Shown: positions 1 through 8,370, numbered from the stretch's first letter. The stretch is DNA of 52,447 bases from Bacillota bacterium (GCA_021827745.1 JAKAUI010000014.1:1-52447), one strand, 5' to 3'. The notes: a model not told the origin generated them from the letters alone. Program-made: numbers and translations.

Positions 1-110
1 ACCTGACGCAGGGCGTCGTCCAGATCGGCCTCTTTCAGCTGCCCGTGGCCGGAAATGCGCTTGATTACGGCCCCCAAACGGTCAGTCAGTGACTCCAGCA
101 GCACGCTCAC
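1..110 (-). CDS. ffh: Signal recognition particle GTPase Ffh, N-terminal fragment
   Basis: Only the first 36 or so codons lie in the window; the gene continues past base 1. The readable start (VSVLLESLTDRLGAVIKR, then GQLKEADLDDALR) matches the N domain of Ffh, whose family begins with F-E-S-L-S-D-R-L and E-A-D-V-D-E-A-L-R. Ffh binds 4.5S/scRNA and signal sequences and delivers ribosomes to FtsY at the membrane. The start overlaps the end of ylxM, the usual Firmicute arrangement. A GTG at 110 opens the frame, but the in-frame GTG at 104 has a better-spaced G-rich ribosome site, so the true start may be two codons later. The identification rests on the short N domain plus context. Confidence 0.85.
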   Translation of the reverse strand, partial: MSVLLESLTDRLGAVIKRISGHGQLKEADLDDALRQ

Positions 111-438
111 CCCCCGTCTTCAGTCGCGCCCGAATTAGCTCCCGGGCTCGACCCAAGTCCTCGCTGTTCCCATTGACCAGCCGATCCAGGGTCACGAGCA
201 GCTGCCGGTGCTCTTCGGCCTCAGCCACCGCACCGATCTCCTGCTCCAGCCGCTCCAGCGTCTGACGAGCCCGACGCAGGAGATAGGCCGCCGCCGGTCT
301 TGTGGTCGACAGTTCGGCCGCCACCTCCGCCAGAGACAGGTCGGCGGCGTAGCGCAGGCCAAAGGCCTGGCGCTGGCGGGCGGTCAGATGCTGCCCGTAC
401 GTGTCGTAGACCATCATCAAGCGGCCGAGCTGTTCCAC
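82..438 (-). CDS. ylxM: YlxM/UPF0122 family helix-turn-helix protein
   Basis: A 118-residue protein of the YlxM family, which modulates SRP assembly in Firmicutes and is nearly always encoded just before ffh. The N-terminal half carries a sigma-factor region 4-like helix-turn-helix: TARQRQAFGLRYAADLS at about residues 19-35, followed by SLAEVAAELSTTRPA. The C-terminal half is charged and helical. The GTG start follows AGGAGG with six bases between. The last 29 bases overlap ffh, suggesting translational coupling. A perfect inverted repeat in the 60-base gap after ftsY reaches into its ribosome site (separate entry). The family is clear from size, fold signature and synteny. Confidence 0.85.
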   Translation of the reverse strand: MEQLGRLMMVYDTYGQHLTARQRQAFGLRYAADLSLAEVAAELSTTRPAAAYLLRRARQTLERLEQEIGAVAEAEEHRQLLVTLDRLVNGNSEDLGRARELIRARLKTGGERAAGVTD

Positions 439-445
439 GGGCCCT

Positions 446-471
446 CCTGGTAAGGGATTCTCCTTACCAGG
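446..471 (-). promoter_or_regulatory. Hairpin overlapping the ylxM ribosome-binding site
   Basis: Bases 446-455 and 462-471 form a perfect 10-bp inverted repeat with a 6-base loop. In the ylxM mRNA the 3' arm ends in CCAGG, so it includes the first half of the AGGAGG that precedes the ylxM GTG. The 5' arm and loop contain a second AAGGAG. It could limit ylxM and ffh translation, act as a weak terminator after ftsY (there is no T tract), or be a DNA operator. The structure is seen; the function is inferred. Confidence 0.45.
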
Positions 472-498
472 GCATTGTAGGGGCCGGAGCCGCCGCGG

Positions 499-1368
499 TC
501 AAGCCGGGCCGATTGCGGCCAAGAGGGCGTCGACGTAGGCGTCTGGCGCGAAGTCCATCAGATCCTCGGTCCCCTCGCCGACGCCGACCAGGGCGACCGG
601 TCGGCCCACCACCTCACGGGCGGCCAGGACGGCACCGCCCTTGGCCGAGGCGTCCAGCTTGGTGACCACGAGCCCGGTCACCGGGAGGCGCTGACAAAAC
701 TCCCGGGCCTGGGCCACGGCGTTCTGGCCCATGGTGCCATCCAGCACCAGCAGCACCTCGTCCGGCGGTCGGCCCAGCTCCCGGGTCAGGACCCGCACCA
801 CCTTGTCCAGCTCATCCATCAAGGGCTGCCTGGTGTGCAGCCGTCCGGCCGTGTCTACGACCAGGACGTCTGCGTGCTGCGATCGGGCCCGCTGCAGGGC
901 GTCGAAGGCCACCGCGCCCGGATCGGCGCCCGGCTTCTGTGCCACGAGATCGGCACCGGCGGCCTTGGCCCACACCCCAAGCTGCTCGCTGGCTGCCGCC
1001 CGAAAGGTGTCCGCCGCCGCCAACACCACCTTCTGGCCCGCACCGGCGAAGCGACAGGCCAGCTTGCCGACGCTGCTGGTCTTTCCAGACCCGTTCACGC
1101 CGACCACCACCACCACCGCTGGCGCCCCGCTCAGGCTCAAGGTATGGGAGGCGCCGGCCAGCTGGATCAACTCGTGGCGAAGGGCCGGAAGCTGGGCGAC
1201 GGGGGGAAGACGACCGACTGCCTCTGCCAGGGCAGACGCCCGTTCGTAGCCGAGGTCGGCTCCAAGCAGGGCCTCTTCCCAGTACTGGGCCGAGCCGTCC
1301 CTCCGCCCAGCGCCCAGTGCCTGACGGGTGCGCAGAAGCGCCGTCCTAAATCGCTCCCAGGTCGCCAC
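499..1368 (-). CDS. ftsY: Signal recognition particle receptor FtsY
   Basis: SRP receptor GTPase, 289 residues, essentially the NG domain without the long acidic A domain of proteobacterial FtsY. Visible motifs are the P-loop GVNGSGKTSS at about residue 90, DTFRAAASEQL, the DTAGR switch, and TKLDASAKGGA near the C terminus, where the guanine-specificity and closing loops lie. It docks SRP-ribosome complexes at the membrane for insertion by SecYEG. The start is GTG with GGAGGAGG about seven bases upstream, and it overlaps the smc 3' end by 23 bases. The nearby ATG at 1373 is in another frame. Confidence 0.97.
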   Translation of the reverse strand: MATWERFRTALLRTRQALGAGRRDGSAQYWEEALLGADLGYERASALAEAVGRLPPVAQLPALRHELIQLAGASHTLSLSGAPAVVVVVGVNGSGKTSSVGKLACRFAGAGQKVVLAAADTFRAAASEQLGVWAKAAGADLVAQKPGADPGAVAFDALQRARSQHADVLVVDTAGRLHTRQPLMDELDKVVRVLTRELGRPPDEVLLVLDGTMGQNAVAQAREFCQRLPVTGLVVTKLDASAKGGAVLAAREVVGRPVALVGVGEGTEDLMDFAPDAYVDALLAAIGPA

Positions 1369-4300
1369 GCCATGCCTCCTCCAAGCGCACCTCGACCAAC
1401 CGGCTCTCTCCTGGCCGGTCCATGGTCACGCCGACCAGCACGTCCGCCCACTCCATGGTCATGCGCTGGTGCGAAATCATCACCACCTGGCGTTCACGGT
1501 GTCGGTCAAAGTAGGCCAAGAGTCTGCGGATATTCTCCTCGTCCAGGCTGGCCTCGACCTCGTCCAGGCACAGGAACGGGGACGGATTCAGCTCGACCAG
1601 GCTGATCAGCCAGCAGAGGGCGACGAGCGCCCGCTCGCCGCCAGAAAGGAGCTCCAAGGACGTCCGCCGCTTGCCCGGCAGCGTCAGGATGAAGTCGACG
1701 CCGTCCGAACTGGCGAGAAGCTCTCCACCGCCGCCGGGGAACATCTCGGCAAACACCTGCTCAAAGCGCCCCCCCAGCTGTTCCAGCGCCGTCTGGTAGT
1801 GGCTCTCCAGCTCTTGGTCGGCCTGGGCAGCCAGCGTGAGGAGCCGCTCTTTGCTCAGCACGGCATCCTGGCGGCGCTCGCTGAGCTCCTGGCGCAAGGC
1901 GGCCACCCGCTCGGCCTCCATCCGCGCTCCAGCGTTGACCGGCTCCAGCTCAAGAAGCTGATGGCGCAGGGTCGCCAGATCGTCCAGCGTCCCCTGCGGA
2001 GCAGCCAGCGGCACGCCTGTCTGGGCTCCGAGTTCGGTGTAGAGCCGGCGGCGGCATGCCGCCAGATCCAGAACCAGCTGTTCGGCCTCTTCTTCGAGGC
2101 GCAGATCGCTGTCCTCCAGGCGCTGAAGGCGGGATTCGATCCGACCGGCCCGCTCGCGCCCCCGGCGCTCCAAGAGCTCGAGCAGCCGGGTCAAGGTGCG
2201 CAGGGCCTGGCGCTCGCGGCGCAGCTGGTCGCCCTGGCGCCGCGACTCCACACCTGGCTCGGCCTCGATCCCGGCCGCCGCCTCCAGCTCCGAAATCGCC
2301 GCCTGACACTGGGCCTCCTCGTCAGCCATCGCCTGCTGGCGCTCGGCCAGGTCGGCCAGCTGCCGGCTTGCGGCCGCCAGCCGCTCCTCCAGCCGGCCCC
2401 GCTCCTCTTTCGCTCGGCACCACTGGCCGTAGGCGTCAGTGTCGATCGCCAGCAGGGCCGGGCGCAATCCTGACTCCATCGCCTGCTCAAGGCGCAGGCT
2501 CGAGAGCCTGTCCCGAGCCGAAGAGAGCTCATGGCCCAGCTCGCCGAGCCCGAGCTGGAGGTCGTTCCTGCTGTGCAAGAGCTCCTCCATCCGCCGGTCC
2601 ACGGCCTCAGCTGCCGAACGGAGCTGCCCCAGCCTGGCCTGCAGTCCAGTCGGGTCGACGTTCCCTGCCCGCTCCATGGACTCCCCGCCCTGGATGGCTC
2701 CGCCTGGCAGCAAAAGGTCACCGGCGAGGGTCACCCAGCGATTGCTCAGCCCCTCTTTCCGGGACAGGCTGAGCGCAACCTCCAGCGTCTCGGCGACCTC
2801 TGTCCGGCCCAAGATCAGGGCGACCGCCGGCTCAAGCTCCGGCCGATAGGTCAGATGCTGGGTGAGCGGACCCAGGTAGCCGGCGCGGTCGTGGGCAGAT
2901 GCGGCCTGGGATCGGGGACGGAGCCGGTCGAGAGGCAAGAAGGTGGCCCGGCCCAGTCGGTACTGGCGCAGATAAGCGATCGCCGCCTGGGCCGCTGCCT
3001 CGGTGGTCACGACCAGGTTGTCGTATGCGCCGCCCAGGGCCACCCCGAGGGCGGTGGCAAACTGCGGCTGACAGGCGATCAGGCCGCCGAGCGGCCCCAG
3101 AACGCCTGTCAGCTGGCCGAGATCGGACGCCTCCATCACCGCTCTGGCCCCGGCACGCAGTGGCCGCCCAGCAGACCAGTGGGCCCGTTCGGCCTCCTCG
3201 ATCTGCGCCAGCTGACGCTCCAGCTGCGTGATCTGCCGGGCCAGCTGCTGCCGCTCCTCGAGGCGGCTCGCAGCTTCACCCTGCACCTCGCGCAGCCGCT
3301 GCTCTGAGGCCTGCTGTGCGGCCTCAAGCTCCCTGACCCGAGCCTCCCACTGCCCCCTGCTGTCCGCCTCGGGTGCACGATCCTCGTGCGCCAGTTCGCG
3401 CAACTCGGCCCAGCGCTCGGGGTCCATCACCGGCAGGCCGGCTCCACCTTGCGCCTCGACACCCTCGATCAGCTCCACCATCTGGGCCAGCCGTCTTCGC
3501 TCGTCTTCCAGCTCTGTGCCTACCGTTGTTGCCGTCGCCGCCAGCATAGAGGCCTGCTCCGTCGCCCGCAGCCTCCTCGCCTCAAGATCCGACAGGCGCT
3601 GCTGGCGACTCTGCGCCTTCTCGCCCAGCCGGCCGAGCCTCGCCTCCACCTGGGCCAGTCGCTCGTCGGTCTCCAGGGCCGCCAGGTCGACGCTCTGGCG
3701 AGCCTGCCACAGCGGCTCGATCACCTGCTCCAGTCTGATGGCGGCCGCCTTGAGCGCCTCCCCCTCTCGGCGCTGGCCCTCGTGCCGCTCGGCGACGAGC
3801 CGCTGCCTGCGTTCGAGCTCTGACAGCCGTCGGCCCTCCAGGGCGATCTCCAGCGCCAGGATCTGATCGCGCAGTTCTTGCCAGCGATCCAGCCGCTCCA
3901 CCTCGGCGCCAAGCCGGCCGCCCTCCGCCACCAGGCGATCCAGGTCGACGGCCAGATCCTGGAGTAGCAGGTCGGCCGAGGCCAGTTCGGCCAGGGCCTG
4001 ACTTCTGCGCTGCCGGTAGGCCGAGGCGCCGGCTGCCTCTTCCAGCATCAGCCGGCGGCTGTGTGCACCCTGACTGATCACGTCTTCGATTGAACCCTGG
4101 GCGATGAAGGCATAGCCTGAGGAAGCCAGACCGGTGCCGAGCAGTACCTGCTGGACGTCGCGCAGTCGGCACAGGCGGCCGTTGATCCGACACTCGCTGT
4201 CCCCATTGCGCTCCAGTCGCCTGGCAACCACCACCTCGCTGCTGGGCAGCCCGAACTGGCCGGTCTCGTCTGAAAACGTGAGCTCCACCTCGGCGGCATG

Positions 4301-4525
4301 GGCTGCCCGCCGTTCTCCGCCGCCCTGGAAGATCAGGTCGTCCGCCCGCTGGCTGCGCAGATCCTGGGGCCGGCTCTCGCCCAGCACCCAGCGCAGGGCG
4401 TCCACGATGTTCGACTTGCCCGCCCCGTTCGGTCCCACGACCACACAAAGTCCCGGTCCCACCTCCAAGGCGGTGGGATCGGCGAAGGATTTGAAGCCGC
4501 GGAGCACGATTCTCTTCAGATGCAC
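1346..4525 (-). CDS. smc: Chromosome segregation ATPase SMC
   Basis: Structural maintenance of chromosomes protein, 1059 residues, shorter than the usual 1150-1190; the coiled-coil arms appear trimmed. The order is complete: N-terminal head with Walker A GPNGAGKSN at 31-39, first coiled coil to about 455, hinge from about 460 to 620 (GVLGPLGGLIA, then LVVTTEAAAQ), second coiled coil to about 900, then the C-terminal head with ABC signature LLSGGERALVAL near 962 and Walker B FLCLDEVEASLD near 985. With ScpA/ScpB it loads at parS and compacts the chromosome. It lies 24 bases after spoVS and overlaps ftsY. The GTG start gives the canonical MHLKRIVLRGFKSF; the ribosome site is weak. Confidence 0.97.
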   Translation of the reverse strand: MHLKRIVLRGFKSFADPTALEVGPGLCVVVGPNGAGKSNIVDALRWVLGESRPQDLRSQRADDLIFQGGGERRAAHAAEVELTFSDETGQFGLPSSEVVVARRLERNGDSECRINGRLCRLRDVQQVLLGTGLASSGYAFIAQGSIEDVISQGAHSRRLMLEEAAGASAYRQRRSQALAELASADLLLQDLAVDLDRLVAEGGRLGAEVERLDRWQELRDQILALEIALEGRRLSELERRQRLVAERHEGQRREGEALKAAAIRLEQVIEPLWQARQSVDLAALETDERLAQVEARLGRLGEKAQSRQQRLSDLEARRLRATEQASMLAATATTVGTELEDERRRLAQMVELIEGVEAQGGAGLPVMDPERWAELRELAHEDRAPEADSRGQWEARVRELEAAQQASEQRLREVQGEAASRLEERQQLARQITQLERQLAQIEEAERAHWSAGRPLRAGARAVMEASDLGQLTGVLGPLGGLIACQPQFATALGVALGGAYDNLVVTTEAAAQAAIAYLRQYRLGRATFLPLDRLRPRSQAASAHDRAGYLGPLTQHLTYRPELEPAVALILGRTEVAETLEVALSLSRKEGLSNRWVTLAGDLLLPGGAIQGGESMERAGNVDPTGLQARLGQLRSAAEAVDRRMEELLHSRNDLQLGLGELGHELSSARDRLSSLRLEQAMESGLRPALLAIDTDAYGQWCRAKEERGRLEERLAAASRQLADLAERQQAMADEEAQCQAAISELEAAAGIEAEPGVESRRQGDQLRRERQALRTLTRLLELLERRGRERAGRIESRLQRLEDSDLRLEEEAEQLVLDLAACRRRLYTELGAQTGVPLAAPQGTLDDLATLRHQLLELEPVNAGARMEAERVAALRQELSERRQDAVLSKERLLTLAAQADQELESHYQTALEQLGGRFEQVFAEMFPGGGGELLASSDGVDFILTLPGKRRTSLELLSGGERALVALCWLISLVELNPSPFLCLDEVEASLDEENIRRLLAYFDRHRERQVVMISHQRMTMEWADVLVGVTMDRPGESRLVEVRLEEAWRGDLGAI

Positions 4526-4549
4526 CAGTCTGCTGCCTCGCTGATGGGG

Positions 4550-4822
4550 TTAACGACGCTCCACCGAAATCTCGATCGCCATCCGGCCCTCACCGTCGAT
4601 GGTGACGTGAACGAATCTGGGGATGCACACCACATCGATCCCGTCCTCGGTCAAAAAGCCGCGGGCCACCGCTGCGGCCTTGACCGCCTGATTCACCGCG
4701 CCGGCCCCGACCGCCTGCAGTTCCACGGTCTCCCCACCGCGGATCATCCCGGCCACAGCTCCGGCCACCGACTTGGGCTGCGAACGGGCCGACACCCTCA
4801 TGATCGCCATCTGGCCCGGCAC
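4550..4822 (-). CDS. spoVS: Stage V sporulation protein S (SpoVS)
   Basis: A protein of about 90 residues with the conserved SpoVS core: RVSARSQPKSVAGA, then ELQAVGAGAVNQAVKAAAVA, ARGFLTEDGIDVVCIP and a C-terminal ISVERR. In Bacillus SpoVS affects septation, spore coat assembly and engulfment and has an Alba-like fold. The family also occurs in Thermus and Deinococcus, so it suggests but does not prove sporulation. The GTG start at 4822 has GGGGAAG about nine bases upstream; ATG codons at 4810 and 4801 are alternatives, the last matching the family N terminus most closely. It heads the smc-ftsY-ylxM-ffh run and diverges from the regulator at 5034. Confidence 0.93.
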   Translation of the reverse strand: MPGQMAIMRVSARSQPKSVAGAVAGMIRGGETVELQAVGAGAVNQAVKAAAVARGFLTEDGIDVVCIPRFVHVTIDGEGRMAIEISVERR

Positions 4823-4882
4823 GACAGACGCTTCCCCGCTCCGAGCGCCCCTCCCCAGAGAAGCCCAAACCTACCTAAAGGT

Positions 4883-4917
4883 AAGACTGCCCGCGGTTCG
4901 CCAAAGCGAACGGTCTT
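4883..4917. promoter_or_regulatory. Candidate operator between spoVS and the LexA-like gene
   Basis: In the 211-base divergent gap, GTTCGC (4896-4901) and GCGAAC (4906-4911) form a perfect 6-bp dyad with a 4-base centre. AAGAC (4883-4887) and GTCTT (4913-4917) are a further complementary pair outside it. This is the kind of site a dimeric helix-turn-helix regulator would bind. The Firmicute LexA box is GAAC-N4-GTTC, so this is not a standard SOS box: the half-sites are inverted relative to it. The assignment is inference. Confidence 0.35.
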
Positions 4918-5033
4918 CCCTGCCGGCATGCCTGTACCCACATCGTACCGCTGTTTTGGATACGGCCACGACACAGGGGAGCCTTCCGGGCCTATGGAAG
5001 GGCGCTTCTAGGTCCAGGGAGAAGGAGACGGCC

Positions 5034-5621
5034 TTGCAGCAGATTACGCACCGCATCGCCGCCCTGATCCGCCAGCAGCCCTCCATCTCGGCCCGCCGCG
5101 TCGCCAAGGCCCTCGGCTACGCCGAGCCCAAGTCGATCTACTACTGGCTCGGCAAGGACGGCTTTACCTTCAATGGCTTCAAGGACGCGGTGCTGTCCGG
5201 AGCCTTCGGCTCCAGTCTCGGTGCGGTCGCCCAGCCGCTAGCGGCCTATGGTCGGGCGGCGGTGGCCGACGGCTTCGCCGCCGACGGACTGCCCCTCCTC
5301 AGCGATCAGGAGCCGCCATTTTTCTGGACGGCCGGAGCTCGCCTGCTCTATCGCATGCCGTTCGGCGCCTTGGCCGGTGGCGGCGTGCTGCCGGGCGACT
5401 GGCTGGTGATCGGCGAAGGAAGCGGCCAGCTCAGTCGAACGCTTCTCCTCTGGCTGCACGGCCAGCCCTGCGTCGCACGCCAGCTGACCCTGGGCGACCG
5501 CCTGCTGCTGCTGGACGAGGGCAGCGGCCGACTGATGGAGCCGCCCTTCCCGCCGATCATCGGCCCGATCCTGGCCGCCGTCACGCTGCTCACAGAGCAG
5601 ATCCCAAGCCGACGGCGCTAG
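5034..5621 (+). CDS. LexA-like regulator lacking an evident catalytic dyad
   Basis: 195 residues, unrecognised by name. Residues 3-45 (ITHRIAALIRQQ, ISARRVAKALGY, KSIYYWLG) look like a winged or phage-repressor helix-turn-helix. Residues 105-190 follow the layout of the S24/LexA C-terminal domain: GGGVLPGDWLVI near 115-126 aligns with the AG-x-x-DGD-x-x-x-V segment, and GQPCVARQLTLGDRLLLL near 143-160 with the segment carrying the catalytic lysine. The serine before the first segment and the lysine of the second are not evident (Gly/Ala and Arg stand there), so self-cleavage looks unlikely. The TTG start at 5034 follows AAGGAG by eight bases. Its TAG shares bases with the rnc stop. The S24-like fold is inferred from pattern only. 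Confidence 0.55.
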   Translation: MQQITHRIAALIRQQPSISARRVAKALGYAEPKSIYYWLGKDGFTFNGFKDAVLSGAFGSSLGAVAQPLAAYGRAAVADGFAADGLPLLSDQEPPFFWTAGARLLYRMPFGALAGGGVLPGDWLVIGEGSGQLSRTLLLWLHGQPCVARQLTLGDRLLLLDEGSGRLMEPPFPPIIGPILAAVTLLTEQIPSRRR

Positions 5622-7093
5622 TCGTCCTCCAGGTGGTCTGGCTGCCAGTTCTCAGCCTCGCTCGACTCCGATGCCGTCCCCAGCGGTGCAAGATTGGACG
5701 GCGCCTTGTGCCGGCGCCTGCCGCCGCGGTGGCGGCGTCTTTTCTTTGCGGTCGGTGCTGCCTGAGCCGACGGGGCTAACAAACCCTCGTCCGCCTGGGC
5801 AGGAGCCCTTTGCGCATCGACTGCCGATGGCGGCGGCGACTTTGGCACAAAGCCGCTCCCAACCCCCAGGTCTCCAGCCGCGGCCGGCCGCCTGCCCCGG
5901 CTGCGACGGCGGCGGGGCGCCGCGGGCGCCGGAGCAGCGGCTGTGGATGGCGCGGCCGGTGCAGTGGGAGGCCTGGGTGCTTGTCCCACCGATGCCTCGG
6001 CTGCTGACCCTGCCTGCTTCGCCTTCGACCGCCTGCGCCGCCGCTTGCCGCTAGCGCTGGGAGCAGCCACTGCTGGCGTCTCCCTGGACTCGCCCGCGTC
6101 GCCCGGGGCGACGACGAGCGCTGCAGCCGCAGCCGTGGGGGCGCCCTTGGCCTTGGCGCCGCCTCGTCTGCGCCGGCGGCGCGTCGCCGGCACGGGGGTC
6201 GCCTCCGCATCGGCCTCTTCGGCCCCGGACGCGCTCGGTGCGATCACCACCACCACGGCTGGCGCGGCCTTGGGTGGACGGCGGGACCGCCTGCGGCCTG
6301 AGACGGCGGACGGCGCGGACTCGATCGTCTCTGCCGTGGCGCCGGTCTCTCGCGCCCCCTCTGGCTGAGGAAGGATCGGAGCCGGCTTGGCAGGTGCCTG
6401 CCGGGGCTTGATCACCGTCCGTCGCCGCTTGGCCTGGTCGGGTTTGGCCAGCTGCTCCAGGGCGTCTTTGGCGGCGTCTTGCTCGGCCACTTTCTTGGTC
6501 CGGCCCTCGCCGCGCCCGAGCACCTTGCCGCCGGCCTTTACCACCACCCGGTAGCGGCGGCGGTGCGCCGGTCCGATGCTCTCCAGCACGTCGTAGATCG
6601 GGCTCATGCCGCGGTGCTGCAAGGCCTCCTGCAGCATCGACTTCGGGTCGCGGCCGTCGTCCTCGCCGCTGACTGCCGCCTCCACCGGTTCCTGCATCAC
6701 CTCGAGCACCCAGGCCTGGGTCGGCAGGTAGCCCCAGATCAGGAACAAGGCGCCGATCAAGGCCTCGAAGGCATCGGTCAGGGCCCGCTGGCGGGCCGCC
6801 GGGTCGATCAGCCGCTCGCCGTGTCCGACCTTCAGCCGCTCTGCCAGGTTCAGCTGCTCGCCCATCTCGGCCAGCATCTCACGGCTGACCAGGCGAGAGC
6901 GCAGGCGGCTGAGCGGGCCCTCCTGATCGGTCGGAAGCTGCCGAAACAGGGTCTGGCCGATGGCCAATCCGAGCACGGCATCGCCCAGAAACTCGAGCCG
7001 CTGGTTGTCCTCCTGGCCGCTTCCCTCAGAGACGAAGGACGGATGGGTGAGGGCCAGTTGAACCAGAGGCTCGTCCCACGGCACCTCAGGCAT
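5618..7093 (-). CDS. rnc: Ribonuclease III with a long arginine-rich C-terminal tail
   Basis: 491 residues, about twice the usual 220-240. Residues 1-140 are the RNase III nuclease domain: NQRLEFLGDAVLGL at 30-43 with E34 and D38, and DAFEALIGALF from 107 with D107 and E110. Residues 147-216 are the double-stranded RNA-binding domain (DPKSMLQEAL, then the TKKVAEQDAAKDAL helix). From about 220 to 491 the chain is low-complexity Ala/Pro with six basic clusters near 222, 267, 305, 350, 394 and 450, ending in an acidic stretch. RNase III cuts rRNA precursors and structured mRNA. The ATG at 7093 overlaps the fabF stop by eight bases (ATGCCTGA), so it is the last gene of the fatty-acid operon. Confidence 0.95.
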   Translation of the reverse strand: MPEVPWDEPLVQLALTHPSFVSEGSGQEDNQRLEFLGDAVLGLAIGQTLFRQLPTDQEGPLSRLRSRLVSREMLAEMGEQLNLAERLKVGHGERLIDPAARQRALTDAFEALIGALFLIWGYLPTQAWVLEVMQEPVEAAVSGEDDGRDPKSMLQEALQHRGMSPIYDVLESIGPAHRRRYRVVVKAGGKVLGRGEGRTKKVAEQDAAKDALEQLAKPDQAKRRRTVIKPRQAPAKPAPILPQPEGARETGATAETIESAPSAVSGRRRSRRPPKAAPAVVVVIAPSASGAEEADAEATPVPATRRRRRRGGAKAKGAPTAAAAALVVAPGDAGESRETPAVAAPSASGKRRRRRSKAKQAGSAAEASVGQAPRPPTAPAAPSTAAAPAPAAPRRRRSRGRRPAAAGDLGVGSGFVPKSPPPSAVDAQRAPAQADEGLLAPSAQAAPTAKKRRRHRGGRRRHKAPSNLAPLGTASESSEAENWQPDHLEDD

Positions 7094-8321
7094 GGCGGGC
7101 CACCGCCAGGCAGACGTTGTGGCCGCCGAAGCCAAAGGAGTTGGAGAGCGCCGCCCGCACCTCGCGGGGCTTCGCCACATTGGGCACCAAATCGAGGTGG
7201 ATGTCGGCGTCCTGCTGGTCAAGATTGATGGTCGGCGGCACCACCTGATCGCGAATCGCCAGCAGGGCGAACAAGAGCTCCACGACGCCTGCCGCCCCCA
7301 ACAGATGGCCGGTCATCGACTTCGTGGAGCTGACGGACACCCCACCGCCGTCTTCGCCGAACAGGTCGGCGATGGCCCGGGCCTCGCCGGCGTCGCCCTT
7401 CGGTGTGGAGGTGGCGTGGGCGTTGATGTAGTCGATGTCGGCCACGCTGAGATCGGCGTCGGCCAAAGCCCGCTGCATGGCCAAAAAGGCGCCCTTTCCA
7501 TCCGGACGCGGCTCGACCAGATGGTGGGCGTCTGAGCTCTGTCCGTAGCCGACGATCTCGCCGTAGATGGGGGCGTGGCGCGCCAGCGCCGCCTCCATGT
7601 CCTCCATCACGACGCAGCCGGCACCCTCGCCCATCACGAAGCCGTCGCGGCCCTGGTCGAAGGGGCGGCACGCTTCTTTGGGCGCGTCGTTGCGGGTGGA
7701 CAGGGCCTTCATCGAGCAAAATCCGGCGTAGGCGAAGGGAATGATCACCGCCTCGGCGCCGAGCGCTAGCATGGCCGGGGCGTCGCCGTGCTGCACCAGC
7801 CTAAAGGCCTCGCCCACGGCGGACGCCGATGAGGCGCAGGCGGTGACCGTCGTGGAGCTGGGGCCCATCAGACCCCAGCGGATGGCGACCTCGCCGGCCG
7901 CCATGTTCGGGATCATCATCGGGATGAAGAAGGGGCTCACCCGATCCCAGCGCCGCAGGAAGATCTCGTGCTGCTCGGTGAAGGTGACCATTCCGCCGAT
8001 GCCCGATCCGAACAGCGCTCCGACCTGCTCCAGGTCGTAGCCTGCCCCTAACAGCCCAGAGTCGGTTACGGCCTCTTCGGCAGCGGCAATGGCCAGTTGG
8101 GCGAAGCGGTCCATGTGCCGGATCTGCTTGGGCTGGAGGAAGCGGGCCGGATCAAATCCTTCGATCCGGCCCCCGATTGCCGTGGTCAGGCCGATGGCCG
8201 CCATGTCCGGTAGGAACTGAATGCCGGAATGTCCGCTCAGCGCCCCCTGCCAACTGCTGGCTGCGGAGAGACCGAGCGGGGTGAGGGCACCAATGCCCGT
8301 CACGACCACCCGTCGCTTCAC
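7086..8321 (-). CDS. fabF: Beta-ketoacyl-ACP synthase II (FabF)
   Basis: Condensing enzyme of fatty-acid elongation, 411 residues, a normal length. It joins malonyl-ACP to acyl-ACP. Active-site motifs are the nucleophilic cysteine in VTACASSASA, the first histidine in NAHATSTPKGD and the second in STKSMTGHLLGAAG. The start is GTG at 8321, eight bases after AAGGAG, giving MKRRVVVTGIGALTPLG; longer upstream extensions are out-of-character arginine-rich read-through. It lies 49 bases after acpP and overlaps rnc. No FabH is encoded in this operon. Confidence 0.97.
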   Translation of the reverse strand: MKRRVVVTGIGALTPLGLSAASSWQGALSGHSGIQFLPDMAAIGLTTAIGGRIEGFDPARFLQPKQIRHMDRFAQLAIAAAEEAVTDSGLLGAGYDLEQVGALFGSGIGGMVTFTEQHEIFLRRWDRVSPFFIPMMIPNMAAGEVAIRWGLMGPSSTTVTACASSASAVGEAFRLVQHGDAPAMLALGAEAVIIPFAYAGFCSMKALSTRNDAPKEACRPFDQGRDGFVMGEGAGCVVMEDMEAALARHAPIYGEIVGYGQSSDAHHLVEPRPDGKGAFLAMQRALADADLSVADIDYINAHATSTPKGDAGEARAIADLFGEDGGGVSVSSTKSMTGHLLGAAGVVELLFALLAIRDQVVPPTINLDQQDADIHLDLVPNVAKPREVRAALSNSFGFGGHNVCLAVARHA

Positions 8322-8370
8322 GATCACCACTCCTTGCGGATCTTTGGGGCGAGAGCCTGGGCTGGATGCC

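Noticed and set aside
1328-2473. 381-codon plus-strand frame opposite smc
   Set aside because: Shadow of the SMC C-terminal head and coil.
4896-4911. Standard LexA SOS box
   Set aside because: The half-sites are GTTC ... GAAC, inverted compared with the Firmicute GAAC-N4-GTTC box.
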